Below are positions 1 through 5,793 of a stretch of 6,193 nucleotides of DNA, piece by piece. The notes beneath the pieces are model-generated. The model was given only the letters and a program-made list of their open reading frames with translations, was not told where the DNA came from and did no database searches. A program made the position numbers and the translations under genes. Source of the stretch: an uncultured Spirochaetaceae bacterium (lineage in GTDB: Bacteria > Spirochaetota > Spirochaetia > Sphaerochaetales > Sphaerochaetaceae); contig CALXON010000112.1 of the NCBI GenBank assembly GCA_944389985.1, positions 1-6,193 on the forward strand, given 5' to 3'. Numbering within the stretch: the stretch's first letter is position 1; each line of letters starts with the position of its first letter.

Positions 1-74
1 ATCACGGTGCGTGTCCGGAGAAGTCTGTCATTGAGACTGGCTTCCGGCTTATATTCCTTGTTATCGTTTTCCAT
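1..74 (-). CDS. N-terminal fragment of a probable ClpP-type protease subunit
   Basis: Only the first 24 codons are in the window; the gene runs off the left edge. The reading begins MENDNKEYKPEASLNDRLLR and continues with TRTV. A short charged leader followed by an 'LLRTRTV' strand resembles the start of ClpP-family serine peptidases, where a similar phrase precedes the first core strand and an '(I/L)xGEI' motif. The catalytic Ser-His-Asp residues lie outside the window, so the family call rests on recall of this short stretch. The ATG lies 42 bases beyond the recX stop, with no terminator between, so co-transcription with recX is likely. There is no strong Shine-Dalgarno; a GGGG lies about 16 bases upstream. 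A different frame through the same bases gives a longer shadow reading that extends into recX, which I disregard. It could instead be an unrelated hypothetical protein. Confidence 0.4.
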   Translation of the reverse strand, partial: MENDNKEYKPEASLNDRLLRTRTV

Positions 75-116
75 AGTATGCAGAATATACCCCAGACAGG
101 GACAAAAGGAAAGGAG

Positions 117-536
117 TCATTCCTCCAAGGCTCTTCTGATCTCGCTCTCCCTGAATCCTTTTCTGAGCAGCATGGCTCTGGCGCCGGCCTCTCCTTTCTT
201 CCTGACAAGGCTTTCCATATATGTCCTGAGAAAAGGAAGGTACTCCTCGTTATCCCATGAGTCGGAGAGAGCTTTCTCTGCTATATCACCGGGAACACCC
301 TTCTCCTTCAGCCTCATCCGTAGCACCATCCTGCCTTCAGGATTCCTTCTCAGCCTTGAACGTATGAAAGATGCAGCGTAACGCTCATCGGAAAGGCTGT
401 GCTCATCACTTAGTCTGGAGATGGCATCATCAACCTCATTCTTTCCATAACCTTTCGAAATGAGTTTGTCATGAATCTCTCTTGAGGAATGCTCCCTGAT
501 GGCAAGCAGCTTCAACGCTCTCTCATATGCATCCAT
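117..536 (-). CDS. recX: RecX family regulatory protein
   Basis: RecX binds RecA filaments in the cytoplasm and limits RecA recombinase and coprotease activity. The 139-residue protein is almost all helix and has the layout of tandem three-helix repeats. The N-terminal part has 'ALKLLAIREHSSREIHDKL' and then 'KGY' (residues 7-30). The middle has 'LSDERYAASFIRSR' (48-61), the most recognisable RecX signature, then 'LRMRLKEKGV' (72-81). The last repeat ends 'LLRKGFRESEIRRALEE' (123-139). It is at the short end for the family, which is commonly 150 residues or more, but all three repeats seem present. The ATG at 536 is supported by an in-frame TAG four codons upstream (546-548); no strong ribosome binding site is visible. 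recA is not adjacent. The divergent neighbour is the antitoxin gene, and the downstream neighbour is the clpP-like fragment. The family call is firm; the regulatory role is inferred from the family. Confidence 0.88.
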   Translation of the reverse strand: MDAYERALKLLAIREHSSREIHDKLISKGYGKNEVDDAISRLSDEHSLSDERYAASFIRSRLRRNPEGRMVLRMRLKEKGVPGDIAEKALSDSWDNEEYLPFLRTYMESLVRKKGEAGARAMLLRKGFRESEIRRALEE

Positions 537-608
537 GACACGATACTACCATTGGGTGAATTCTCCGGGCAAGTCACCGATCATTTCACAACGATTTATA
601 GATTTAAA

Positions 609-648
609 ATACAATTGCATTATATATCAATACAATTATATTATATAT
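609..648 (+). repeat. Two AT-rich 19-bp direct repeats, 21-bp period, upstream of antitoxin
   Basis: Bases 609-627 read ATACAATTGCATTATATAT and 630-648 read ATACAATTATATTATATAT. They match at 17 of 19 positions and are 21 bases apart, about two helical turns, so both copies face the same side of the DNA. The second copy with its flanks (632-650) is close to a palindrome with ACA/TGT ends. The repeats lie in the putative promoter and end 16 bases before the antitoxin ATG. RelB/DinJ antitoxins are ribbon-helix-helix proteins that bind repeated operator sites in their own promoters, so an autoregulatory operator is a reasonable inference. Base composition alone could produce part of the similarity. 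Confidence 0.55.
615..644 (+). promoter_or_regulatory. Candidate promoter of the antitoxin gene
   Basis: A weak -35 (TTGCAT, 615-620) is followed after 18 bases by TATTAT (639-644, five of six to the -10 consensus). The start would fall near 651, leaving a very short leader that still includes the AGAGGGG ribosome binding site at 652-658. The tract is so AT-rich that other -10-like hexamers occur on both strands, including TATAAT (624-619) and TATAAA (600-595) facing recX. The exact elements are therefore uncertain. The rest of the recX-antitoxin gap (537-608) shows no other feature I can support. Confidence 0.4.
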
Positions 649-664
649 GTAAGAGGGGAAGACA

Positions 665-961
665 ATGGCTACATCATTAATACAAATCCGAATTGACAAT
701 GATCTGAAACAGAAAGCAACTACATTGTATGAGCAACTTGGTATAGATCTGCCAACAGCAATAAGAATCTTTATTAAGCGTTCTGTACAGACCGGTGGAA
801 TTCCTTTTCCAATGACTATCCAGTCGATTGACCAGAAAGCAGAGAAAGCCGTTGAGGCAATGCGCATGATCAGCGAAAGGGCAAAAGCAGAAGGTCTTTC
901 TGACATGTCACTTGAAGAAATAAACGAAGAAATTGACTCAGTCAGAAAGCACAGGCCATAG
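665..961 (+). CDS. RelB/DinJ family antitoxin, apparently without an adjacent toxin
   Basis: The protein has 98 residues. Residues 4-48 form a ribbon-helix-helix DNA-binding domain: strand 'SLIQIRID', first helix 'DLKQKATTLYEQLG', then 'IDLPTAIRIFIKRSVQTGGIPFPM' (27-50). The run through 'GGIPFPM' is the hallmark of RelB/DinJ antitoxins. The C-terminal half (58-98) is a charged helix ending 'GLSDMSLEEINEEIDSVRK', which in the family wraps around and neutralises the toxin. From recall, this 'SDM(S/T)LEEIN' tail often accompanies PIN-domain toxins rather than RelE/YafQ. The ATG is clear: AGAGGGG at 652-658 leaves a six-base spacer. No RelE, YafQ or PIN gene follows; the rpsI stop comes 73 bases later on the other strand. 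The AT-rich upstream region and opposite orientation to all neighbours suggest acquisition by transfer. It may act as an orphan regulator or as an antitoxin for a toxin elsewhere. Confidence 0.88.
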   Translation: MATSLIQIRIDNDLKQKATTLYEQLGIDLPTAIRIFIKRSVQTGGIPFPMTIQSIDQKAEKAVEAMRMISERAKAEGLSDMSLEEINEEIDSVRKHRP

Positions 962-983
962 TTTACATACTCTGCCCTCAATG

Positions 984-1012
984 AAAAACCGGACCCCGAG
1001 CTGAGATCCGGT
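984..1012 (-). terminator. Intrinsic terminator of the rplM-rpsI operon
   Basis: Read on the minus strand, ACCGGATC pairs with GGTCCGGT (one G-U wobble) and can extend inward by two more pairs (one wobble) to a five-base loop. It is followed directly by TTTTT (988-984). The stem begins 22 bases after the rpsI stop. In the plus direction the wobble pairs become A-C mismatches and no T-tract follows, so it should not stop transcription coming from the antitoxin gene. Confidence 0.8.
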
Positions 1013-1034
1013 CTGAACTCTGAAAGATAAGTGA

Positions 1035-1451
1035 TTATCTCTTTGAGAACTGGAAGCGCCTTCTTGCACCCTTCTGGCCATACTTCTTTCTCTCGACCAT
1101 TCTCGGGTCTCTGGTCATGAAGCCAGCCTCGTGGAGTGCGTGGCGGTAGGACTCGTCATAGTTGACGAGAGCTCTTGAAAGTCCATGTCTGCAAGCCTCT
1201 GCCTGTGAGCAGATTCCGCCGCCGACGACTGTGATGACAAGATCATACTTGCCCTGAGTCTCTGTGATCTCGAACGGCTGGACAACCTTCGCAGCGTTGA
1301 TAGCATCGACGAAGTATGCAGCGATGTCCTTTCCATTGATAGTTACCTTGCCATTTCCATCGCGGAGGTAAACCCTTGCAACGGAGGTCTTGCGGCGTCC
1401 GACGCCGTGGCCAAGATTGATGTTCTTATTCTCTTCTTTCTTAGTAGCCAT
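1035..1451 (-). CDS. rpsI: 30S ribosomal protein S9 (uS9)
   Basis: S9 is a small-subunit head protein whose extended C-terminal tail reaches the P-site tRNA. The 138 residues include the N-terminal 'GVGRRKTSVARVYL' (16-29), the central 'VVGGGICSQAEACRHGLSRAL' spread over 75-95, 'RDPRMVERKKYG' (114-124) and the invariant basic tail ending 'FQFSKR'. It is slightly longer than the 130-residue E. coli protein because of a lysine- and asparagine-rich N-terminal extension. In the central motif the usual G-Q-A is S-Q-A (Ser82), with two nearby cysteines. The ATG is preceded by AAGGAG (1464-1459), which overlaps the rplM stop codon, so translation is probably coupled to rplM; only 11 bases separate the genes. 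A small perfect hairpin (1025-1040) overlaps the stop codon, and the terminator follows. It is transcribed from the rplM promoter as the second gene of the usual L13-S9 operon. Confidence 0.98.
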   Translation of the reverse strand: MATKKEENKNINLGHGVGRRKTSVARVYLRDGNGKVTINGKDIAAYFVDAINAAKVVQPFEITETQGKYDLVITVVGGGICSQAEACRHGLSRALVNYDESYRHALHEAGFMTRDPRMVERKKYGQKGARRRFQFSKR

Positions 1452-1462
1452 ATCGCCTCTCC

Positions 1463-1891
1463 TTAAATCTCAACAGCTATCGGCTGCTGTGCCATGTGCG
1501 GATGCTCTGCTCCTGCATAGATCTTCACGTTTGTGAAGAGCTTTCTGCCGAGCCTTCCATGAGGAAGCATTCCCTTGATAGCGTGCTCCATCGGATATGT
1601 CGGCTTTCTCTGGAGCATCTTCTCGAGAGACTCAGCCTTGAGTCCGCCTGGATACATTGAGTGGCGATAATAGTACTTATCTTCCATCTTGTTGCCGGTG
1701 ACGCTTGCCTTGGCTGCATTGATAATGATTACATAGTCGCCCATGTCCTGGTGCGGCACATACTCTGCCTTGTTCTTGCCCCTGAGTATCCTTGCTGCTG
1801 CAACGGCTACACGGCCAAGGTTCTTGCCCTCTGCGTCAATGAGATACCACTTCTTCTCGATTGACTGAGGCTTAACGAAAATAGTCTTCAT
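1463..1891 (-). CDS. rplM: 50S ribosomal protein L13 (uL13)
   Basis: L13 is an early-assembling large-subunit protein that binds 23S rRNA. Its 142 residues match the usual bacterial length. Landmarks are 'WYLIDAEGKNLGRVAVAAA' (15-33), 'LRGKNKAEYVPHQDMGDYV' (36-54), 'NAAKASVTGNK' (58-68), 'KYYYRHSMYPGG' (72-83) and the family signature 'GMLPHGRLGRKLFTNVKIYA' followed by 'GAEHPHMAQQP' (107-137). The ATG at 1891 is set by AGGAAGG (1905-1899) with a seven-base spacer. rplM is the first gene of the rplM-rpsI operon. A promoter lies about 245 bases upstream, so the mRNA has a long leader that could carry autogenous control, as reported for L13 in E. coli. No anomalies are visible in the protein. 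Confidence 0.98.
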   Translation of the reverse strand: MKTIFVKPQSIEKKWYLIDAEGKNLGRVAVAAARILRGKNKAEYVPHQDMGDYVIIINAAKASVTGNKMEDKYYYRHSMYPGGLKAESLEKMLQRKPTYPMEHAIKGMLPHGRLGRKLFTNVKIYAGAEHPHMAQQPIAVEI

Positions 1892-2129
1892 AAATCAACC
1901 TTCCTATTATTCTCTGAGGAATGAATCCTTCCTGCCCTGCAGGCACGCAGATCCAGCCAGACGGATCAGCGGAACGAGGTTCACCGAACCGGCAAAGGTC
2001 CTTGAAGACACAGGTTTTCCGGGGAAAGGAAGTATTCTGAAGATCGCTCTTCGGTCCCGGTGCCATCAGGATTATCTCTGCAGATATCCTCATCCCACCT
2101 TGCGTGAGAGTGCGCAGAAAACTGCACGA
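1892..2129 (-). ncRNA. Long structured 5' leader of rplM-rpsI, candidate regulatory RNA
   Basis: If transcription starts near 2129, the leader is about 237 bases. Hairpins visible by eye, in transcript order: 2127-2110 (six pairs, UUUU loop, at the very 5' end); 2090-2068 (nine pairs with one bulged A, GCAG loop); 2052-2039 (five pairs, GNRA-type loop GCGA); 1990-1978 (GGUUC/GAACC, three-base loop); 1945-1933 (UGCC/GGCA). Near the gene, AGGAAGG occurs twice, at 1933-1927 and as the Shine-Dalgarno at 1905-1899. The UUCCU between them (1921-1917) can pair with either copy. Ribosomal protein leaders commonly bind their own product, and L13 leaders are known in other bacteria; I cannot match this one to a known family. 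A 94-codon open frame (2156-1872) crosses the promoter -10 and rplM start and looks non-coding. There is no other gene in this stretch. Confidence 0.5.
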
Positions 2130-2135
2130 TTTGGC

Positions 2136-2165
2136 ATTATATAGAATTAACGGCAAGGATGTAAA
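2136..2165 (-). promoter_or_regulatory. Sigma-70-type promoter of rplM-rpsI
   Basis: On the minus strand TTTACA (2165-2160, five of six to the -35 consensus) is followed after 18 bases by a perfect TATAAT (2141-2136). This is the best promoter in the window and points at rplM. The predicted start is near 2129, leaving a leader of about 237 bases. It lies downstream of the pcrA stop, so the ribosomal operon need not depend on readthrough from rimO-pcrA. Confidence 0.7.
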
Positions 2166-2180
2166 GAGGACACACCGACT

Positions 2181-2236
2181 AAAAATAACTCTGACTAAAC
2201 GAAAAACAGAAGAACAGAAACAGAATCCGTTCAGTC
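2181..2236 (-). terminator. Possible terminator after pcrA
   Basis: On the minus strand, GACTGAACGGA (2236-2226) can pair with TTCGTTTAGTC (2203-2193), giving 11 pairs with two G-U wobbles. The loop is large, 22 bases, and pyrimidine-rich. A T-tract (TTATTTTT, 2188-2181) starts four bases after the stem. The large loop and the gap before the T-tract make this a poor match to a classic terminator. Its position between the pcrA stop and the rplM promoter is what favours it. Confidence 0.35.
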
Positions 2237-2249
2237 CTGTCTGGTGGTC

Positions 2250-4451
2250 TCAGATCTTCTCAAGTGCGGCGAATGCCTCAATGAACTTTGCAGTCCTTCC
2301 ACGGAAAGAGACTGTAAGCACTCTTCTGTCCTTTGAGAGTTCCTTTATCTCTGTTATCTCCCCTTCTCCGTATTCCCTGCTTCTGACTCTGTCACCGACC
2401 TTGAAGGTACCATCGGCATTCTTCTTCTGAGGTTTCTTCTTTATCACATTTACCTTCAGATTACCCGCCCATGACGGCTCGTTGGAGACATATGTCCTCG
2501 GCTTATAGGAGAAAGTACGGCCCATGTAATCATCAGGGGATGTGCTTCTGTTCCTGCTGTTTATGGCAGAGGCATCTCCTGCAAGGAGGTTCTCAGGTAT
2601 CTCGGCAAGGAAGCGGGATGGAATCTCCCTCTCCGTACGTCCCCACATCGAACGTGAGGATGCGAACGAGAGATAGAGAGCGCGTCTTGCCCTTGTCATG
2701 GCCACATAGAGGATTCTTCTCTCCTCTTCCTCCTCCCTCGTCGTCTCTGTGCTCCTTCCCGGGATGATCTCATCTTCCAGACCGACAGCGAACACCCTGT
2801 CGAACTCAAGGCCTTTCGTGTTGTGCATCGTCATCAGCGTGACGCCATGCTGATCCCTCGGATCCTTGCTGCCAAGTGTTGTCGTATCGAGAGTGAGCTT
2901 CTCAAGGAAAGCCGTGAGATCCTCCCTTCCGGATCCGGCCTCGGAGAGAGCTGACACAAGGGCTCCGAGGTTCTCGATCCTCGCTGTCCTTATGCTCCTG
3001 TCAGGCTCACTGTTGAAGTAGTCATAGAGTCCTATGTCCTCGAGAGCCTTCTTGAGGATGTCACCGAGATTACCGTCATCATCGAGAGCGGCGGAGGCAC
3101 TTTCCCATGCGGACATGAATAGTCTTGCCCCATCTGCGGCCTGACCTGAGGATGATGAGATGAAAGTCCTCAGGTCCTCCATTATGTCATCTCCAAAGGA
3201 GAGTATCCTGGCGATCTTGGCTTCTCCAATTCCCCTCGCCGGCTTGTTTATTATCCTTCTGAAACTGACCGTGTCACGGTGATTCATGAGAATGTAGAGG
3301 AATGCCAGCGCATCCTTGACCTCTTCCCTGTCATAGAACCTGAGGGCTCCGATGACCTTGTACGGAATCTTCCTGTCAGTGAATATCTGCTCAAAGATCT
3401 GTGACTGGGCGTTCGTCCTGTACAGGACTGCCGTGTTGTCATAATCACCGAAATTTCTGATCAGTGATGCAACCCTCTCCCCTTCCTCTCTGCCGTCCAT
3501 GCTGAATATTACGGACGGTTTGGGACCTGAGAGACCTTCCGCACTGACAAGCTCTTTCTTGTGCCTCTCCTTGTTGTGGGCAATGCCGGCTGCTGCCGGT
3601 GCCAGGATCTCGGAGGTCGAACGGTAGTTCTTCTCCAGCTTTATCTCCCTGACGTTGTCGAAAGAACCTGCGAAGGTGAGTATGTTCCCGATCTCAGCTC
3701 CTCTGAAAGAGTAGATCGACTGGTCATCATCACCGACGACCGTAAGCCTTGTTTCGGGAGAGATCAGCGCACGGAGCATCCTGAACTGTATCCTGTTGGA
3801 GTCCTGGTACTCATCGACAAGGATCATCCTGAAACGTCTCTGCATTGCATCCCTGACCTCGGCATCATTCTCAAGAAGCCAGGTGCTTTTAAGGATGAGA
3901 TCGGCGAAATCGGCATTGCCGGAGGCCGCAAGTGCCTCCTCATACCTGCTGAATATCGAGGGAAGATCATACTCAGGAAGAAGCTCGGTAAGTCCGGGAG
4001 ACTCCGGAGTCATTCCCCTGTCCTTGGCCTTCGAGATGGCCTTCTGGACCTGTCTCAGATCCTTCTTCTCAAGCTTCACACAGGACGAGAGCAGCTGAAG
4101 CGAGTCGTCATCGTCATAGATGCAGAAGGATGGAGAGAGACCCGCACGCTCTCCGAAACGGCGGAGTATGTACGCTCCGAACGAGTGGAATGTCCTCATC
4201 TCCATGCCGGAAATGTCCACCCCCGGAAGAGCATCCGCGACACGCGTCCTCATCTCCTCTGCAGCTCTGTTCGTGAAAGTCACTGCAAGAATCTGATACG
4301 GCCTGTAAAGCCCCTCTGAGACCGCATAGGCGATCTTCTGTGTTATCGTCCGGGTCTTTCCCGACCCCGCGCATGCGAGGATCAGGAGATTGTGATCAAA
4401 ATCAAGGACAGCCTCACGCTGCTCGTCATTCAGGATTGAAAGATCAGTCAA
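2250..4451 (-). CDS. pcrA: UvrD/PcrA-type ATP-dependent 3'-5' DNA helicase
   Basis: This is a superfamily 1A helicase acting in nucleotide excision and mismatch repair, removal of recombination intermediates and transcription-linked repair. All motifs are present (numbered from the TTG start): Q motif 'LNDEQREAV' (7-15), Walker A 'AGSGKT' (28-33), Ia 'VTFTNRAAEEM', 'TFHSFG' (87-92), Walker B 'VDEYQD' (212-217), III 'GDDDQSIYSFRGA' (240-252), IV 'EKNYRS', V 'TMHNTKGLEFDRVF' and VI 'RRILYVAMTRARRAL'. Motif V has HNTKG rather than the commoner HAAKG. The last 50 residues ('FKVGDRVRSREYGEGEITEI' onward) form the Tudor-like domain that in PcrA/UvrD contacts RNA polymerase, which argues against Rep. 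I chose the TTG at 4451 (733 residues) because AAGGAG (4463-4458) precedes it by six bases; it overlaps the rimO end by eight bases. An ATG at 4484 in the same frame gives 744 residues and a 41-base overlap, but its ribosome binding site is weaker. Confidence 0.93.
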   Translation of the reverse strand: MTDLSILNDEQREAVLDFDHNLLILACAGSGKTRTITQKIAYAVSEGLYRPYQILAVTFTNRAAEEMRTRVADALPGVDISGMEMRTFHSFGAYILRRFGERAGLSPSFCIYDDDDSLQLLSSCVKLEKKDLRQVQKAISKAKDRGMTPESPGLTELLPEYDLPSIFSRYEEALAASGNADFADLILKSTWLLENDAEVRDAMQRRFRMILVDEYQDSNRIQFRMLRALISPETRLTVVGDDDQSIYSFRGAEIGNILTFAGSFDNVREIKLEKNYRSTSEILAPAAAGIAHNKERHKKELVSAEGLSGPKPSVIFSMDGREEGERVASLIRNFGDYDNTAVLYRTNAQSQIFEQIFTDRKIPYKVIGALRFYDREEVKDALAFLYILMNHRDTVSFRRIINKPARGIGEAKIARILSFGDDIMEDLRTFISSSSGQAADGARLFMSAWESASAALDDDGNLGDILKKALEDIGLYDYFNSEPDRSIRTARIENLGALVSALSEAGSGREDLTAFLEKLTLDTTTLGSKDPRDQHGVTLMTMHNTKGLEFDRVFAVGLEDEIIPGRSTETTREEEEERRILYVAMTRARRALYLSFASSRSMWGRTEREIPSRFLAEIPENLLAGDASAINSRNRSTSPDDYMGRTFSYKPRTYVSNEPSWAGNLKVNVIKKKPQKKNADGTFKVGDRVRSREYGEGEITEIKELSKDRRVLTVSFRGRTAKFIEAFAALEKI

Positions 4452-5757
4452 TTCTGACTCCTTCAAGATCGATACCGCGCACATTCGTGATACCAGCCCT
4501 CACGATATCGCCCTCCTTCATGTTTCTGCCCATGACAACAGTCAGTCCGTCAACATCGGGAGCCTGTGCGTAGATCCTGCCTATGGCGAGATCCTCACCC
4601 TCGACCTTCTCCTCTATCAGTACATCATACTCATGTCCGACAAAGCGGCGCAGCCTTCTGGCCGTAATCTCCTCCTGTATGGATTCAAGCTCCTTCTGCC
4701 AGACAGCGGCCTGCTTATGGGCCTTCATATGCTCCTTCTCCCCGCGCATGTCATATGCAGGAGTATCCTCTTCGCGGGAATAGAGAAAAGAGCCCATCCA
4801 GTCGAACTCAGCCCCCTCTGCAAAGCGCTTGAGCTCCTCGAAAGCCTCCTCATCCTCTCCCGGGAAGCCGAGCATCAGCGTTGTGCGTATCACCGCCTCA
4901 GGGATCTCGCTGCGTATTGAGTTCACGAGGTCTGTATATATCTTCCTGTCACCTGTACGGCCCATACCGCGGAGAACACTCACTGCAGCATGCTGGAACG
5001 GAATGTCGAAATAAGGAAGTATCTTCTTCCTTTCCTTTGCAAGGCTGATAAGCCCCTCCGGGAATGTATCCGGGTGGATATACAGCATTCTCAGGACGAA
5101 GTCACCATCAAGGGAGGAAAGCCTGTCCATGAGCGGGACGAACATCTGCTTCCCATAGATATCAAGGCCATAGGCACCGAGATCCTGCGCTATGACATTG
5201 ATCTCATAGACACCTTCGGAGATCAGTCTCTCAGTTTCCTTCACGATCTTCTCCAAAGGTCTCGATCTCAGAGGCCCCCTGATCAGAGGAATGGCACAGT
5301 ATGCGCACCTGTGGTTGCAGCCCTCACTGATCTTCAGATAGGCACTCCCCTTGAATCCGAGAAGTTCCTTCCTGTCATCCCTCTCCCTGTCAGGATCAGG
5401 ATACTCCGGTATGAAGACCCGTTCTGTCTTTCCTGCGAGGACATCCGGAAAAGCCGAGAGATCGTGGTTGCCGAATATCGCATCAGCCTCCTCCAGCTCC
5501 ATCTCATGGCCATAGCGCTCTGCAAGACAGCCTGCGAGTATTATCCTCGCTTCAGGATTCGCCTCATGAAGTGAGAAGAAGGTGTTCACGGACTCCTCCT
5601 TCGCGCTCTCGATGAAACCACATGTATTGACCACTATGACATCGGCAGAAGACGGATCCTCTGTCCTCTCATAGCCATTCTCCTCCGCATATGCAAGGAG
5701 TATCTCTGAATCAACCTGGTTCTTGGCACAGCCAAGGCTCTCAATATAGATCTTCAC
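4444..5757 (-). CDS. rimO: Ribosomal protein uS12 methylthiotransferase RimO
   Basis: RimO is a radical-SAM enzyme that adds a methylthio group to the beta-carbon of a conserved aspartate in ribosomal protein S12. The 437 residues show the three family parts. The N-terminal UPF0004 domain starts 'MKIYIESLGCAKNQVDSE' and has cluster cysteines Cys10, Cys46 and Cys77. The radical-SAM domain has 'SEGCNHRCAYCAIPLIRG' with CxxxCxxC at 147/151/154, then 'YIHPDTFPEGLI', 'YFDIPFQHAAVSVLRGMGR' (249-267) and 'RTTLMLGFPGE' (291-301). The C-terminal TRAM domain spans about 368-435. The 'SLGCAKNQVDSE' start and the 'DIPFQHA' phrase fit RimO better than the tRNA enzyme MiaB. The start is GTG, with an in-frame TAG six codons upstream, so it cannot extend much; no Shine-Dalgarno is evident. 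pcrA overlaps the 3' end, forming a two-gene unit. The SprT-like gene is divergent 54 bases away. Confidence 0.96.
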   Translation of the reverse strand: MKIYIESLGCAKNQVDSEILLAYAEENGYERTEDPSSADVIVVNTCGFIESAKEESVNTFFSLHEANPEARIILAGCLAERYGHEMELEEADAIFGNHDLSAFPDVLAGKTERVFIPEYPDPDRERDDRKELLGFKGSAYLKISEGCNHRCAYCAIPLIRGPLRSRPLEKIVKETERLISEGVYEINVIAQDLGAYGLDIYGKQMFVPLMDRLSSLDGDFVLRMLYIHPDTFPEGLISLAKERKKILPYFDIPFQHAAVSVLRGMGRTGDRKIYTDLVNSIRSEIPEAVIRTTLMLGFPGEDEEAFEELKRFAEGAEFDWMGSFLYSREEDTPAYDMRGEKEHMKAHKQAAVWQKELESIQEEITARRLRRFVGHEYDVLIEEKVEGEDLAIGRIYAQAPDVDGLTVVMGRNMKEGDIVRAGITNVRGIDLEGVRID

Positions 5758-5764
5758 GCTCTGA

Positions 5765-5793
5765 ACTCTAGCCTAAAGACACCGGACAGGCAA
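5765..5793 (-). promoter_or_regulatory. Candidate promoter of rimO-pcrA, giving a very short leader
   Basis: On the minus strand TTGCCT (5793-5788) is followed after 17 bases by TAGAGT (5770-5765), each four of six to consensus. The -10 ends only seven bases before the rimO GTG, so the mRNA would begin at or next to the start codon. That fits the lack of a Shine-Dalgarno sequence. The hexamers are weak, and a promoter inside the neighbouring coding region is equally possible. Confidence 0.35.

Noticed and set aside
2..208. 68-codon minus-strand frame running from inside recX to the left edge
   Set aside because: It overlaps the end of recX in another frame and looks unlike a protein; the frame starting at 74 gives a more plausible N-terminus.
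604..981. 125-codon minus-strand frame opposite the antitoxin
   Set aside because: It is a shadow of the RelB/DinJ gene, whose ribbon-helix-helix and tail motifs are clear, and its C-terminal end falls in the AT-rich repeats.
1025..1040. Perfect AGATAA/TTATCT hairpin with tetraloop at the rpsI stop
   Set aside because: It is AT-rich, only six pairs and has no adjacent T-tract; the GC-rich hairpin at 988-1012 is the real terminator.
1872..2156. 94-codon minus-strand frame covering the rplM leader
   Set aside because: It starts upstream of the predicted transcription start, includes the -10 box, overlaps the rplM start and has no coding character; the leader RNA explains the region better.
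3561..4319. 252-codon plus-strand open frame opposite pcrA
   Set aside because: It lies wholly antisense to conserved helicase motifs, has no recognisable domain or ribosome binding site, and is explained by the codon bias of pcrA.
4990..5574. 194-codon plus-strand open frame opposite rimO
   Set aside because: It is antisense to the radical-SAM domain, shows no family features, and has no promoter or Shine-Dalgarno.
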